Shown: positions 33,616 to 44,579 of the stretch, piece by piece | Layout: each line of letters starts with the position of its first letter | Numbering within the stretch: the stretch's first letter is position 1 | Assembly: GCA_028753945.1 (NCBI GenBank) | Contig: JAPNXP010000002.1 | Location: forward strand, 13,392,001 to 13,456,000 | Direction: 5' to 3' | Source of the DNA: Hexactinellida sp. DTS-2022 | Taxonomy: Eukaryota; Porifera; Hexactinellida | Length of the DNA stretch: 64,000 nt | The notes under the pieces: model-generated | Database searches by the model: none | What the model saw: only the letters and a program-made list of their open reading frames with translations | What the model was told of the DNA's origin: nothing | Program-made: the position numbers and the translations under genes

Positions 33616-34119
33616 CTATTTTGAAAGTCTTTTAAGAGATTTCTTACTTGACTTACTGAACAAGGGAGATCCACTTGGTGTCAATGATTGGTTAGAAGAT
33701 AAATCGAATTTACGACCAGAGAAACTATCGTCTAAAAAGCGATTTTCCTTCCCTTGTGTGGTGCCAGTAGGTGCTCGTAAGGCGTGCTCGTAAGTAACAG
33801 AAGATTTAGAAAACAGACGATCTGAATCTTTCCATTTTTTAACCTTTTTATCACCTTTTTGATTAACTGAGCTAGATTTAAGATTGGAAGTTAAGTAGCT
33901 ATCCCAGCCTTTGATAACGTTACCGAAAGCTTGAGTTTCATCCAAATATGATTCCTCAAACTTGTAAATTTGTTTTTCCAGAGAAATAAGGTTAAGTTCG
34001 AGATCATGTTTCTTTTGAATCAAATCCATTAGTTCCTTTCGACAGTCGCCTAAGTCACTATTGATTGTTAAATTAGCTGTTTTTAAGGGAGTTTCTGGTA
34101 AATCATCATTTGAAGCCAT
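33616..34119 (-). CDS. MEAF6: MEAF6/Eaf6 chromatin acetyltransferase accessory subunit, 167 aa
   Basis: Single exon. Residues about 25-85 match the Eaf6 signature: a coiled coil with ELMDLIQKKHDLELNLISLE, then QIYKFEESYLDETQAFGN and VIKGWDSYLTS. A basic segment ending RLFSKSSVT is also diagnostic of MEAF6. The Ser/Lys-rich C-terminus is disordered and lineage-specific. The protein is a small nuclear subunit shared by NuA4/TIP60 and the HBO1 and MOZ/MORF complexes, where it helps hold BRPF/ING subunits to the MYST acetyltransferase. Human MEAF6 is about 191 aa. Confidence 0.92.
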   Translation of the reverse strand: MASNDDLPETPLKTANLTINSDLGDCRKELMDLIQKKHDLELNLISLEKQIYKFEESYLDETQAFGNVIKGWDSYLTSNLKSSSVNQKGDKKVKKWKDSDRLFSKSSVTYEHALRAPTGTTQGKENRFLDDSFSGRKFDLSSNQSLTPSGSPLFSKSSKKSLKRLSK

Positions 34120-34445
34120 TATTTAATATTCTATTAATTTCTGTTAAAATATGAGTAATTTATCGCTGAGGCAATCACAATTCTGTAATATCAGATTAGT
34201 AGACAAAAAATGCTAATATCGGGTAAATTACAAAGGTATATTTATAAAAATATAAATTGTTTCAATTAAAGTGTATTTTGATTGTAATCACAAAGTTATA
34301 GTACAATTTTACATTAAAATATATATTTAGTTTGTCGAGACGAGATGAAACTTGATTTCACTTAGGCAAAAATAAAATAGATGCAATTATAGATTGATAA
34401 TCAGTTTAAATAAAAATAAACACACTTCATTGATAGTTTAAATAA

Positions 34446-34575
34446 CAGTCAGGTCTACTTAATAGGGTTTTTTATAATGATCAAGCCTTTTGTCCCAATT
34501 ATTGTATTAATTGAGTTCGCTTTTTAGAAAACTCTCTATTATCTGCACAACATTTGGTCACTTGAATGTTCAAAA
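34446..34575. mobile_element. Partial MITE, CAGTCAGGTCTGCTTA family
   Basis: Starts CAGTCAGGTCTACTTAATAG like the full element in the Rab intron (51112-51295), and keeps the inner TTGTATTAATTGAGTTCGCT. The right terminus is lost. Confidence 0.6.
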
Positions 34576-34949
34576 ATAAAAACGGAATTATCAGAAAGTA
34601 TTTCATAGCTAAGGAGAGATTAAATAAAATAGAAATAGATTCCAAAAACAAACAGGTAATATTTTAAGAGTTTACTTATACAGCGATCCTGAGCGATCAT
34701 CGGCGTTTGTATTAAAAAACCTGGCTACTTTCTACCGATTGTTTTTTTATGTTTATAAAAAAAACACCATTCATATTTTAATATTAAGCAATTAAACAAT
34801 ATGATTACATTATTGAATCATATTCATAGAAGCATATGAAGTTTTTAATAGAATAATCAAATTCACTAAGGCTATGTAAATAAATTACCTGTCTATAATT
34901 TTTTAGAAAATGCTTTCAGCGGGCGGTATTTATTTGATTTATTATTACT

Positions 34950-35175
34950 ACAAGCTGCTGGTCCGCGCTACGCGCGTTCTTACAACTTGCACTCGAGCCT
35001 GCGGCCCTCGCTTGTATTCTAACACATGCCTTTTCAAATCAATGCCGGTTGTATTTATATACATACTCCAATAGACTTAATGCAAATTGAGTAATGTATG
35101 ATTGAGCTCAAACTGAATTTAGTCGCCTATAAAAAAATGTCAAAGGCCCTATACACAGGTCGATTATATTACGGG
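34950..35175 (+). repeat. GC-rich dispersed repeat, copy 1
   Basis: Shares GTCCGCGCTACGCGCG, TTACAACTTGCACTCGAGCC, the GGCCCTCGCTTGTATTC block and later parts with the copy at 35934-36205, with an inverted copy at 42895-43450, and with a fragment at about 53125-53200. Class unknown; no coding sequence. Confidence 0.65.
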
Positions 35176-35754
35176 GAATCATATGGGTAATATTTAGTTT
35201 ACCGCTAGTGACCCACATAACAGTAATGCTATTGATTCAGAGAAGGGCTGTACCCCCTAAGCTGTCTATATATCCGTGAGCCCTAGCCATAGGTATATAC
35301 GTATAAGGACATAAAAAATAAATTGGGAAATACTAATCAGCGCCTGATTGTTGAATATTTATGCTAATTAGAACTGACAATTTTCTAGATATTAACGCAT
35401 GTTCGTGTATAATAATATACCAACTCCAAATAGAAAATTAATTAAATATCACTAAGGAACTGTACAACTCTGTGGACCCCTAACTTTGGGCTGTGGAGAA
35501 GTTATTGAATTGATTGGTAATAATCAAATAGACACAATGGAATGATAGAAATGTATGGGTAGACACACGGAACACATTGACTGATTGGATGAATGAACTT
35601 CCTCTCGACCAATTAAATCAAAGTCTCAGATAGGCATTCTATAATGCACACTTAACAATTGATAGAGACACTAAAATCCTTTTATACGAATTGAATGCTA
35701 GCTGCTAATCCATACTGGAAAACCCTCGAATTTAATAGGCTAAATAGGCTAAAG

Positions 35755-35930
35755 TTTTTTGTCACCTTTTGAGAGGGAAGATGTAAATATTTTTCTTAGA
35801 TATTAGAACTTGTTTCTAGATACACTATTTCCCACCCTCCTGCCAAATTTCAAGCCTGTAGCTCTTACCAGTTCCTCAATCAATTCTGAACAAACAAACA
35901 AACAAACAAAAATCATTGTGATTTAATATA
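35755..35930 (+). repeat. 175-bp repeat ending in an ACAAACAAACAA tract, copy 1
   Basis: Nearly identical to 36790-36965 and in the same orientation, 1 kb apart. It carries TTTTGAGAGGGAAGA, CCCACCCTCCTGCCAAATTT and a tail of (ACAA)n then ATCATTGTGATTTAATATAT. Reverse-complemented, the tail resembles the TC-starting Helitron-like ends elsewhere, so it may be a Helitron fragment. A SINE with an ACAA tail is the alternative. Confidence 0.6.
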
Positions 35931-35933
35931 TTA

Positions 35934-36205
35934 CAAGCTGCTCGTCCGCGCTACGCGCGTTCTTACAACTTGCACTCGGGCCTGTGGCCCTCGCTTGTAT
36001 TCATGGCAAATACCTTTTCAAATGTATGCCAGTTGTAATTAAATACTGTGGAGTGTAACGGAAATTTAACGAAAATTATACATCCCTTTCCTTACGTCAC
36101 GTTTTTTGCCATTTTGGAATAAAAAGTACGGTCTGTGACATTCGTAATCCTTCTCCCCCCTCGAAAGCGTTACGTAACGTTTGAAGGCCTCATACGCAGG
36201 TTAAT
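35934..36205 (+). repeat. GC-rich dispersed repeat, copy 2
   Basis: The fullest copy: the CTCGTCCGCGCTACGCGCG block, then GCCAGTTGTAATTAAATACT, GTAACGGAAATTTAACG, CTTTCCTTACGTCACG and TTACGTAACGTTTGAAGGCC. An inverted copy at 42895-43450 has the hammerhead-bearing insertion between the second and third blocks, which makes this copy the empty-site reference. Confidence 0.7.
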
Positions 36206-36789
36206 TTTATTACGGGAATCATTTAGGAATTATAATAGCTGTCTGCTAGCCTATGTACAAATGACCGTTGTATAGAGTAACCTTTAGCAGATTCTACTTT
36301 ACAGTATGTAGTAGCCGCTCAAGCCTTCGGCCCTCGCGTGAATTTACAACAATTTTGATTCCTTAATTAGAATAGACAAATTTGTTATTTCAGAAAGAAA
36401 GACTTTTAGACTAAATCATAATAATATATGCTCATGATCCTCGGTAAATTAATACATTAATTCATGCTAAAAAAGTCATTGATACGAAATTTATTCCTAA
36501 CTAACAAATATATCTTTTTTCGGGTTTATGAGTAGCAAATCTGAAATCTAATTGATTAATTAATCAAAAGTTTGGAAATGAAGATTTTATAAGGTGGAAT
36601 GAAAGGTTTGAGTTTAACTTTACTAAATAGACTATTTATGCGATTAATGGGACTATTAAAGTACTAACTTATAGGGCAAAATTTATTGGTCAAATGTATT
36701 GACCCAGAATTATTTGTGTTTATTTTTTCAGCCAATTAAATTGCAGTCTCACTTAGGCTCTCTATAATGCATTCTTAACAGCTGATAGT

Positions 36790-36965
36790 TTTGACACCTT
36801 TTGAGAGGGAAGACATGAATATTTTTCTTAGATATTAGAACTTGTTCCTAGAAACATTATTTCCCACCCTCCTGCCAAATTTCAAGTCCGTAGCTCTTAC
36901 CAGTTCCTCAATCAATTCTGAACAAACAAACAAACAAAAAAAACAAATCATTGTGATTTAATATA
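36790..36965 (+). repeat. 175-bp repeat ending in an ACAAACAAACAA tract, copy 2
   Basis: Direct copy of 35755-35930 with few substitutions and a slightly longer (ACAA)n/A tract. Confidence 0.6.
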
Positions 36966-37466
36966 TAAGATTACTATTTAAAGCATTATCCTAAGCAGGA
37001 AAATATACTAAAATTGGACACTCCTAAGGTCAAAGTATGAATTTTGTCCCTTAAAAATGTAAATTTTGTATTACTTTATGGGGACTCTCGGCAGTTTTCG
37101 CGCTCCTAAATGCAAACATATCTCAATTTATACGCCTCTAGGCGTATGGCGCGCTCCTAGATAAAACCCTGATCTTAAGTCAAGCAATAAATATTACTTT
37201 TCCCTGAAAATAAATAAAACAGACAGAGGGTAAAATTAGGACGGGCGTGGATGATAAAAACAAATAGTTTGTTTGGCATTAAGGATATACATAATGATAT
37301 AAGTATAACGTGATTAATTACTAATAATAAATTAAAAGCAACTTTGATATTTTTTTCATTCGCTATTTTTTTGAAAGTAGAAAAATATGCGAAATTAATT
37401 AAAAAGCGATATAATTAATAACCTGTACATGAGGGTATATAATATTCAATATGTATTAAAAATGAA

Positions 37467-40400
37467 TTACTTAGCAGTGCGTTTGTTTAGAATGTCCTGA
37501 TTAATTTTATAATCCTTTTCGGCCTTATTAGAGTCTATTACTGATGGTTTTTGCTGATGAAAATCCATTGATAAAGCGACTTCATTGCTATTTCCTTGCA
37601 ACACTGTTGATTTGTATAAATTAACTTGTTCAGCCCACCAACTCTCGAACTCTTTCAACATTTGAACTTTTATTTTTTCCTTCAAATGTTGTATATGTTC
37701 AATTTCCGTTTTTAGTTCTTTCAAAGCAACACAGTCGCTTTTAAATGCAATCCTACAAACTTCAAGTCTTTCTCTCAAACGCTCTTCAGTTTGTATTGCC
37801 GACTCATTAGCTTGTGTTTCTACTGCATTGGAGATGTGTAGCTGTTGGATTTGAGATTTGTACTTGTTAATCTGTATACGAGATGCATTGACTTTCTCGC
37901 CTAATACTCTTGCCTTGGAGTAGCAGTCTGTCAGTCGAGACTGGTGCTGGTTCAAGACAAAATCCTGCGGATGCTTTCTGCGAAATGAATCAAAAGCTGT
38001 CTGCCGTGCTTTAGAAAATTCAGATCTTTTCCGAGTCAACATTTCTTCCGAAACAGACTCCCTACACGCGACGCTAGAACTGCTAACAGAGCTGATATAA
38101 TCTGTTAATGGCCGTTTCTTACTAGATTCTGGGGTAGTTGGGAATGGTTTTATTTCAATTTGTTCACCAGTTGCCTCTATATACCTTTCTCGTAGGGCAA
38201 ATAATGATTTGTGTGCTTGAGCAAAGTTTTCTTTTTCCTGCTTCAATAGCTTAACTATAACGTTAATTTCTTCATCTCGCTGTAATAACAAGCTTCGTAA
38301 ACGAGATACATCCATCGACAGTAAATCTGATTCAACTCCCATTCTGTGAGCCTGGAGGTTACCTTCGTCTTGTATTAGTTTGTTGTTTAATTTGGGGTTT
38401 TTGTCGTTGTTGTTTTTGTGTAGATTGGAGTTTAAATACTTTTCTTTGATAAGTTTGAAACAATAATGGATCTTACGCATGTCTCCAGAAACCTTAAAAA
38501 ATGTTTTTTTTGGGTATAAGTATAAGACAGCTACAATAGACTATCGTTAATACGAACAAGGAAGGATAAGGCGAAATATCGGTTAAGCAGTGCAAGTTCT
38601 AATAGTGGCCTGGCCTATACAATACATGCAAGTGACTCCGGATAAAATGAAAAGATTTGACGGTCCCTTGGTGTTCGTATTAATGAAAATCTATTGTATT
38701 GAGTTGAAAAAGAATGAAGATTTGTATTTAAATGCAAAAATTGAGGTTTTAATAAGCACAATAGCCTTAGAGATAAAAATAGAGATAAAGTTGAATTAGT
38801 GACGAAAATCTTAGAACAAACGTATATTTAAGACTTTTCAGTTTAAATAATCTGGACATACGACCTACAATTACAGGTAAACCTCCCAAAGCGGCACCCA
38901 TCGGGAGAATGATTTTGTGCCGCTTCTCGGAGGTTGCCGCTACTCGGAGGTGCCGCTTTGGGACGTTTACCTGTAATGTCTAAAAATTAAATAGATTCGA
39001 CTGAATAGAAGTTTTGTACCAAGCTAGCTGTGTTAAAATTAGGATCACTGATCTAATAAACAAGATTTAATTAATCTTAGATGATCAATAAATACATTTA
39101 GGGCATATTATATATAAAATAGAAAACATAACAATTTACCTCTATCTGAACTTCTAAATCTTTCTCTTCCAAATAAACATCGACAGCTCTCCTACACGCC
39201 TCGATCTCCTCCCCGACTAAATCCTCGCTTCTCTCCTCTCCGCTGACTAGCTGTAGGTTCTGCTTCAGCTCACTCACCTGCAGGCAGTAAGTAGATTGTA
39301 ATACTATATATCGGGGGAGTAGTATTACACTAGGTAAGATAGGAGAGAAATTTTGTGTGGGGAGTGGCAAATTGATAGCTTCGAACACCCAAATAACAAT
39401 ATTTTGGAGGTACGTAAATTAATATTTTTAATGATAATTTATTTTAATAATAATACTCAATATATTTAGCATCTTTCACATCACAGGTTATACATGTTGT
39501 ATGTATATTGTTGACCAAATATGTAAATGGTGTAAAATCTGAATAAACACAAATGCAAGTGACGTAACCTTATTAAATTGATATTTACGATTGAAATTCT
39601 TTCGCACAATTCAAATAGTAAAATCAATGTAAATAATTATTTTCCCATTCCTTAAATTTAATTAATTAGGGTTGATTAATTCTCACCTGCATCTTGAGAC
39701 GCGCTATCATTGCTCTGGGATCCAACTCCTCATTCACCAGAGCCTCGTTCTTGATAAGAGCCACGCGCTGAGCGAATCTTGTAAAATAAACAAATTGAAT
39801 ACCCGATTTAGATGTATAGTAGACTCAAGTTAATACGAACACGGATAAGCGAAATATCGGTTAAGGAGTACAAGGATGAATTACATGCATGCAAGTTACT
39901 AATAATACGAATACGAATAACAGGTAATATAAACAAATTTCGAAAATAAACGCTATGGTACATTTCGACAATAGACCAATAATTATCTCTTGAAGGATTG
40001 TACAGTAACCTCGTTAATACGAATTTGAAGTTAATACGTATACTATACAGTCACCTTCAAAGCCTTTTAATACAAATGAAACCGGTCCATTGGTGTACGT
40101 ATTAGCGAGGTTCTACTAGTTTATTAACTGGCTAGGACTGACAACTTACCTACAGGTAGTAATAGACTCATCGATATTCCGAATATCCACAGAACAAGTG
40201 GCCACCATACTGGTCATACAATTCCCGCCTAAACTATCTCTTAACACTGACGTCATCAGAGAGTTCCTATACGGAATGTGTCCCTTCTTCTCTGACAGAG
40301 ATATTATGACCTGCTCCAAGTAGTGCAGCGATAAGTTAATGTATTTAGCCTCAGTCAGCTGTGAGCCCCTCGCGCCACTCTTCCCAACGCGTTCTGAACC

Positions 40401-42430
40401 GGCCAAGTCAACCAGATGCAGCTTAGACTTGCGAATCACATCAGAGCCTATAACGCAATTGTAATTCAGTGATAAATAAAATAAAATAGCATAACTTCCA
40501 ACCTGCTTCTCTGCTGGAGATGTGCAGTGTGAATATACAGTGCGATCGGGTTGATGCCATGTTCATCGGAGTCTCTGCTATAACTCTGTTGGTGTCTCCC
40601 ATGAACAGCCAATTGAGAGCCTCTTCAGTAGTGTTAGTGGCATGCTGAGATAGGTTGCGGAGATGGATACAGCCTAGAATTATAGAATAGAATCACAAGG
40701 GTTTATAACGGTTAAACCTGGAATGCCTTAATTAATATTTGCATTCGATAAAATGTGTGTTTTTTTTAAATTTTCGCCAACTGATGCAATAAATAGATTG
40801 TAAAACCCTTTTTAGAACAATGACAATAAATGTAGAAACTAAATACAGTTTTCCATAAAAATACGTCTGTAAATGAATTTACATATCATGTCGGATGGAA
40901 TAATTTAAACAAATTCATTACATTATTTCTAATTTATTTGTTATTTGTATGTTTGTAACCAGGGATCAATTCAATCGATTTTGAACTGAAACTTAGAATA
41001 CTGGAAATAATAGATACTAAGCATAATAATAGGGATCGGTGAATTATCCAGGAATTTGAGCTATAATCCTGGGTTTATGCCAAATCTATGTATTTCGATC
41101 GTTTTTACTGAAACATTTTAGTCATATCAAAGAAATCCAGATTTGATGTAATTATATTGGCTTATAGTAGTACTATTAATATACACAGTAGATCTCGGAT
41201 ATACGTACAAATATATTTCAAAGTAAGTTTATAAAGCAGTATGTATTTCTATGTAGGGTAAACTCAGTTAATACACTCGGATAATACGTAATTATTTTCC
41301 ATTCCCGTTCTACTCAGGCCCGTAGCCAGAAAGTGATAGTGGGTGGGGCAATGAGAGTTTAATCTATTTACTGCATCAGTTGGCGAAAATTTTAAAACAG
41401 ACATTTTATCGAATGCAAATATTAATTAAGACATTCAAGGTTTAACCGTTATAAACCCTCTAGGCTGTATCCATCTCAGCAATTGTTCTAAAAAGGGTTT
41501 TAATTGGTCAGTAAGCCCCTAGCCCCCCCCCACGCTACGGAAAAATTATTAAGGTTATGATTAGCTCCAAAATTACAAAGTAAATACGGTATAAATAAAT
41601 GGCCAATAAAATATAGGGCTTATTCAGCCCAACACATTTTCAAAATAAAACCTGGTATCGAAAAATGGATTCTGATATCATCAAAAATTACACTAGAAAA
41701 GGTGTTCGATTTATAAGTAACTCCTAAATACATTAGAACCTCGTTAGTATGAACACCAGGGACCGTCAAAATATGTTCGCCTTATCCGGAATTCGTATGA
41801 ACCAAAATAATTAGCCGTGTTGGTCTAACGAAGTTCTACTGTATATTGAGAATAATTTCATTATATTACAATCCATTGTTCCTCACCTTGAGAATCCTCC
41901 ATCAGTGCTACTCTCGGCAAATCCTCCAGTCTAGAAGCTTCATGCTCTGCATTGAGAAGATCGAATCCATGTTCATTGTATATCTCCATATAGGAGATGT
42001 GTAGCGTGAAAATAAGACCAGATTTCTTCTTGAAATAGTCGAATATATACGAGATTGTTCTGGGGATAATACCACGGTCAGAATATTTATCAGTGCCACC
42101 AGTCATTGTGTATGTTTTCCCCGACCCAGTCTGTCCGTATGCGAATATAGTACCGTTGTAACCTTCTATGACATTGTCGATAACAGTGGAAGCTACCTGC
42201 GCGAATACCTCATCCTGGCTTGTCTCTGTTTGGAATACTTGATTGAATTTGAAACTGTAAACATCTTTTTTATTATTGACTATTCCATCAGTTGCGCTCT
42301 TTGGGACTTGAAATGAAATCCCGTAACTTTCGTTTTGTGATTCTGGTGTTTTTATAAAAAAAGGCCCAGTGTTATTGGAGTTCAAATTGGGACGAAGTCT
42401 ACAGAAAATCTTTATTCCTTCTTTGACCAT
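37467..42430 (-). CDS. KIF6: Kinesin-like protein KIF6, six exons, 755 aa
   Basis: Exons (transcript order) 42430-41887, 40673-40503, 40447-40150, 39777-39687, 39277-39140 and 38492-37467, all GT-AG and phase-consistent (2268 nt). The N-terminal motor has the P-loop GQTGSGKT at residues 99-106, SYMEIYNE, switch I NMASTRSHCIF, switch II DLAGSERVGKSG, the HIPYRNS block and the LGGNC motif. The neck reads RFAQRVALIKNEALVNEE, diagnostic for the KIF6/KIF9 group, and the tail sections (MRKIHYCF, coiled coils, EFESWWAEQVNLYKS) match KIF6 rather than KIF9. The family is tied to motile cilia. Human KIF6 is 814 aa in about 23 exons. Intron 2 is only 55 bp; introns 1, 3 and 5 contain MITEs. Exons 2-5 are visibly GC-richer than exons 1 and 6. 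Confidence 0.93.
38534..38696. mobile_element. TA-flanked MITE in KIF6 intron 5
   Basis: CAATAGACTATCGTTAATAC at the left, CGTATTAATGAAAATCTATTG at the right (one base more than the left end), TA-flanked, with the inner GACGGTCCCTTGGTGTTCGT of the CAGTAGAACCTCGTTAG family. Confidence 0.75.
38874..38973. mobile_element. 100-bp palindromic MITE in KIF6 intron 5
   Basis: CAGGTAAACCTCCCAAAGCG at the left and GCTTTGGGACGTTTACCTG at the right, TA-flanked. The interior repeats 'gccgct-ctcggaggt'. It has a different terminal sequence from the other MITE families here. Confidence 0.82.
40003..40118. mobile_element. CAGTAGAACCTCGTTAG-family MITE in KIF6 intron 3
   Basis: CAGTAACCTCGTTAATACG at the left and CGTATTAGCGAGGTTCTACT at the right. 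A second, truncated relative (TAGTAGACTCAAGTTAATAC) starts at about 39819 in the same intron. Confidence 0.65.
40660..40824 (-). repeat. Donor of a permuted inverted duplication (KIF6 exon 2 edge)
   Basis: This block holds the first 14 nt of KIF6 exon 2, its acceptor and adjoining intron. It recurs, reverse-complemented and circularly permuted, at about 41371-41503 in the same intron. Confidence 0.75.
41315..41540. mobile_element. hAT-like element carrying a captured KIF6 fragment
   Basis: The left end CAGGCCCGTAGCCAGAAAG resembles hAT termini. The right side has CCCC-rich sequence and GCTACGG, a 7-bp inverted match, but the terminus is eroded and no duplication was found. The interior (about 41371-41503) is the inverted, permuted copy of 40660-40824, including the exon-edge sequence CTAGGCTGTATCCATCTC. 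Confidence 0.5.
41731..41841. mobile_element. CAGTAGAACCTCGTTAG-family MITE in KIF6 intron 1
   Basis: CATTAGAACCTCGTTAGTAT at the left and CTAACGAAGTTCTACTG at the right, TA-flanked, 111 bp. A GGCCAACACC-family copy lies just before it at about 41610-41722. Confidence 0.78.
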
Positions 42431-42894
42431 TTTGTGAATATTTGAGTTTGTATAAACCGCTAGTAATCAAGGAAATAGGGACCATTCAAACGTTCGTAAC
42501 ACAAAATTCCAAGAAAATTAGAGATATAACTCTTTTGGACTATTTGTAATACAAAAATTATGGTCTGTCACACATTGGTTTAGCCCCCAGCCCTCCCCGT
42601 ACTAGTTTGGTTACACAACATTAGATTATGGCTCATTTGAGATGTAAGAGAGATTTCTGGCAATATTTACAAGTCAATTGATTTGTAAACAAGTGAAAAT
42701 GTTTAGATACCATTTTTGAACGAGTAAATTCAAAAATGTATTATTTAATACATAAATTTTGTATTCCAAATTATTTCTGACCCATTAGTAGGTTAAATTT
42801 CCAACTAATTTGGAAACATATCGATCACTTGTTGAAAATACAGAAATTATATAGGATCATATAAGAAAAATAATTCCGATATTAATTCCCAATA
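42431..42894. other. Spacer upstream of KIF6
   Basis: AT-rich region that should contain the KIF6 promoter. No recognisable motif or repeat. Confidence 0.5.
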
Positions 42895-43055
42895 TAATCA
42901 ACCTGTGTGCGAGGCCTTTGAATGTTACGTAACGCTTCCAAGGAGGGGAAATATTACGAATGTAACAGACCATACTTTTCATTACAAAATGGCAAAAAGG
43001 TGACGTAAGGAATGGGGATGTATAATTTCCGTTACATTCCACAATATTTAAATAC

Positions 43056-43359
43056 TGTTGTGAGTCACTGTGGAGTCCTCAGGAGTGCACGGGTTGGGAG
43101 CCTGTGTAGGTGGCAGTAGGGGATATACTTTAGGAAGAGTCAGACCCGGCAGTACGACTGGTAACCAAGTGGAAGGACACATGGCCAGTACGGTGAGGCA
43201 GGAGCCAGTATAGGTACGTCACGGCAGTACGCACGGTGGTCGAGGGTTACTCTCCTGATGAGTCCCTATAATGGGACGAAACCATTCACATAATATCCCT
43301 AGGAGTTGAGGTCGATCATAGCAACTAGTCTTCATACTAGGTTGTGGCCTCATCACAAT
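43056..43359 (+). mobile_element. 304-bp LTR-like insertion carrying a hammerhead ribozyme
   Basis: Comparison with the uninterrupted repeat at 35934-36205 places the insertion between AATAC (43051-43055) and a second AATAC (43360-43364), a 5-bp target duplication. It starts TGTTGTGAGTCACTG and ends near CATCACA, much like a solo LTR. It is far GC-richer than its surroundings and has no reading frame. A type III-like hammerhead lies in its 3' half on the plus strand. Solo LTRs of retrozymes or of LTR retrotransposons with ribozymes would look like this. The exact right end (CACA or CACAAT) is uncertain. Confidence 0.6.
43235..43286 (+). ncRNA. Hammerhead self-cleaving ribozyme, type III topology
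   Basis: All invariant core bases are present: CUGAUGA at 43255-43261 and GAAA at 43278-43281. Stem II GUCCC/GGGAC (43262-43266 and 43273-43277) is five Watson-Crick pairs with loop UAUAAU. Stem I GAGGG/CUCUC (43242-43246 and 43250-43254) has a UUA loop and one G-U pair. Stem III pairs GGUGGU (43235-43240) with ACCAUU (43281-43286), four Watson-Crick plus two G-U. Cleavage is predicted 3' of C43241 in the triplet GUC. Open helix III makes it type III, as in plant retrozymes; many animal examples are type I. Confidence 0.85.
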
Positions 43360-44149
43360 AATACCACTGGCATAACAATTGAAAAGATATCTGCTTTAAA
43401 TACAAGCGAGGCCCGCTGGCGGAAGGCCCGAGTGCAAGTTGTAAAGAACAAATCCAGGTTTTTAGTCTAATTTGAACGAATCCAGGATGACAGTCCAATA
43501 TGCACCTGGGGTTACGATTTTCGACTAAAAATCTTTGGACACATTTTGGACATTTCTGGTCCATAACTTAAAAAGTGTTACAACTTACACTAAACCCCTA
43601 TTTTTATTTGACCATTGGATTCACGATATAATTCTGCGTCTGATGGGCAAACAAATTTTCATATTGGGTTTAGCTCATACCATAAATGGGGTGTGAACTT
43701 TATTAGCTTACTACACTTTAGTTTGAGTAAAACTGTTAAATCTGATTCTATTGTACAATTTGAGATAATTATATTGATTCTAATTGTGAGGTCTAGTCAG
43801 GGGCGTCTTTACGTGAGGGCATAGGGGGGGCAATGCCCCCCTGGTAAACATTTTATAACTATTTCATTGCTCTGATCCATTGGTGCTGTCACGAAGTGCG
43901 GTAAGCACGATAAGGTGAGTCACTCCCAGGAGGACTAGGTGGTGCTGGAGCGGAAGTTAAGTACGCACTTGTACTTAATTAAGTTTGACATAAATTAAAA
44001 TAATCACTTAGGAAAGGAGATAATATTGAATTAAATAGACTGTAGAGGGAATCACTGTACGCTTGAATAGGGAGTGTAAATTTACACAAAACAATGATAC
44101 AATTTGAGGGCGTACAATTTGAGGCCCTTTATAAGATTTCCATAGTTTT

Positions 44150-44394
44150 AACTTGTTTTTCGTATTCTAAACTTATAAATGCGAAATTCGTGTTCAACAT
44201 GCTTGTTTACTTATAATACCCGTTGAAAGCTAACTTCTAGGTTGATTTTGAATGTTAATTAATTTGTTTACCTATTTTGTGTAAACAACAAGAATAAATA
44301 TTCATATTATAAATTTATAAATGCGAAATCCGTACACAGCATAATTAAAATCCGGACAAACAAACACACAAACAACAATCGAGTTTTGGTAATA
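44150..44394 (+). repeat. Helitron-like dispersed repeat (copy 2)
   Basis: Contains CGAAATTCGTGTTCAACATG, GAAAGCTAACTTCTAGGTTG and GTAAACAACAAGAATAAATA, then ends TCCGGACAAACAAACACACA, AACAACAATCGAGTTTTGG. It is the inverted counterpart of the copy at 2239-2480. The MITE at 44395 abuts its end. Confidence 0.55.
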
Positions 44395-44579
44395 CAGTGG
44401 AGTCTCCGAATAACGGACACTTTGGGGAAATGGCTTCTGTTCGTTGTTGAGAGTTGTCCGCTTATCGGAGACTGGTCCATATTACTACATGTATGGTAAT
44501 TTAATTCCGTTCCAAGAGGGTTGTCCGTTATAGAGGGATTGTCCGCTTCTCGGAGTGTCCGTTTTGGGAGACTCCACTG
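44395..44579. mobile_element. TA-flanked palindromic MITE, CAGTGGAGTCTCC family
   Basis: CAGTGGAGTCTCCGAATAAC at the left and TTTTGGGAGACTCCACTG at the right with TA flanks. The interior repeats TGTCCGCTTATCGGAG-type words, the usual pogo-like MITE layout. Confidence 0.82.

Larger units (their letters stand above)
34120..37466. other. Gene-free, repeat-rich stretch
   Basis: No credible exon. It contains a partial MITE (34446-34575), two copies of a GC-rich repeat (34950-35175 and 35934-36205, with a shorter relative near 36297-36345) and two direct copies of a roughly 175-bp repeat (35755-35930 and 36790-36965). Confidence 0.65.
42895..43450 (-). repeat. GC-rich dispersed repeat, inverted copy, split by an LTR-like insertion
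   Basis: Reverse-complement relative of 35934-36205. Its two halves (42895-43055 and 43360-43450) are separated by the 304-bp insertion that carries the hammerhead ribozyme. Confidence 0.65.

Noticed and set aside
43799..43860. hAT element starting CAGGGGCGTCTTTACG
   Set aside because: Only a left-end-like sequence was found; no matching right end or duplication could be seen.
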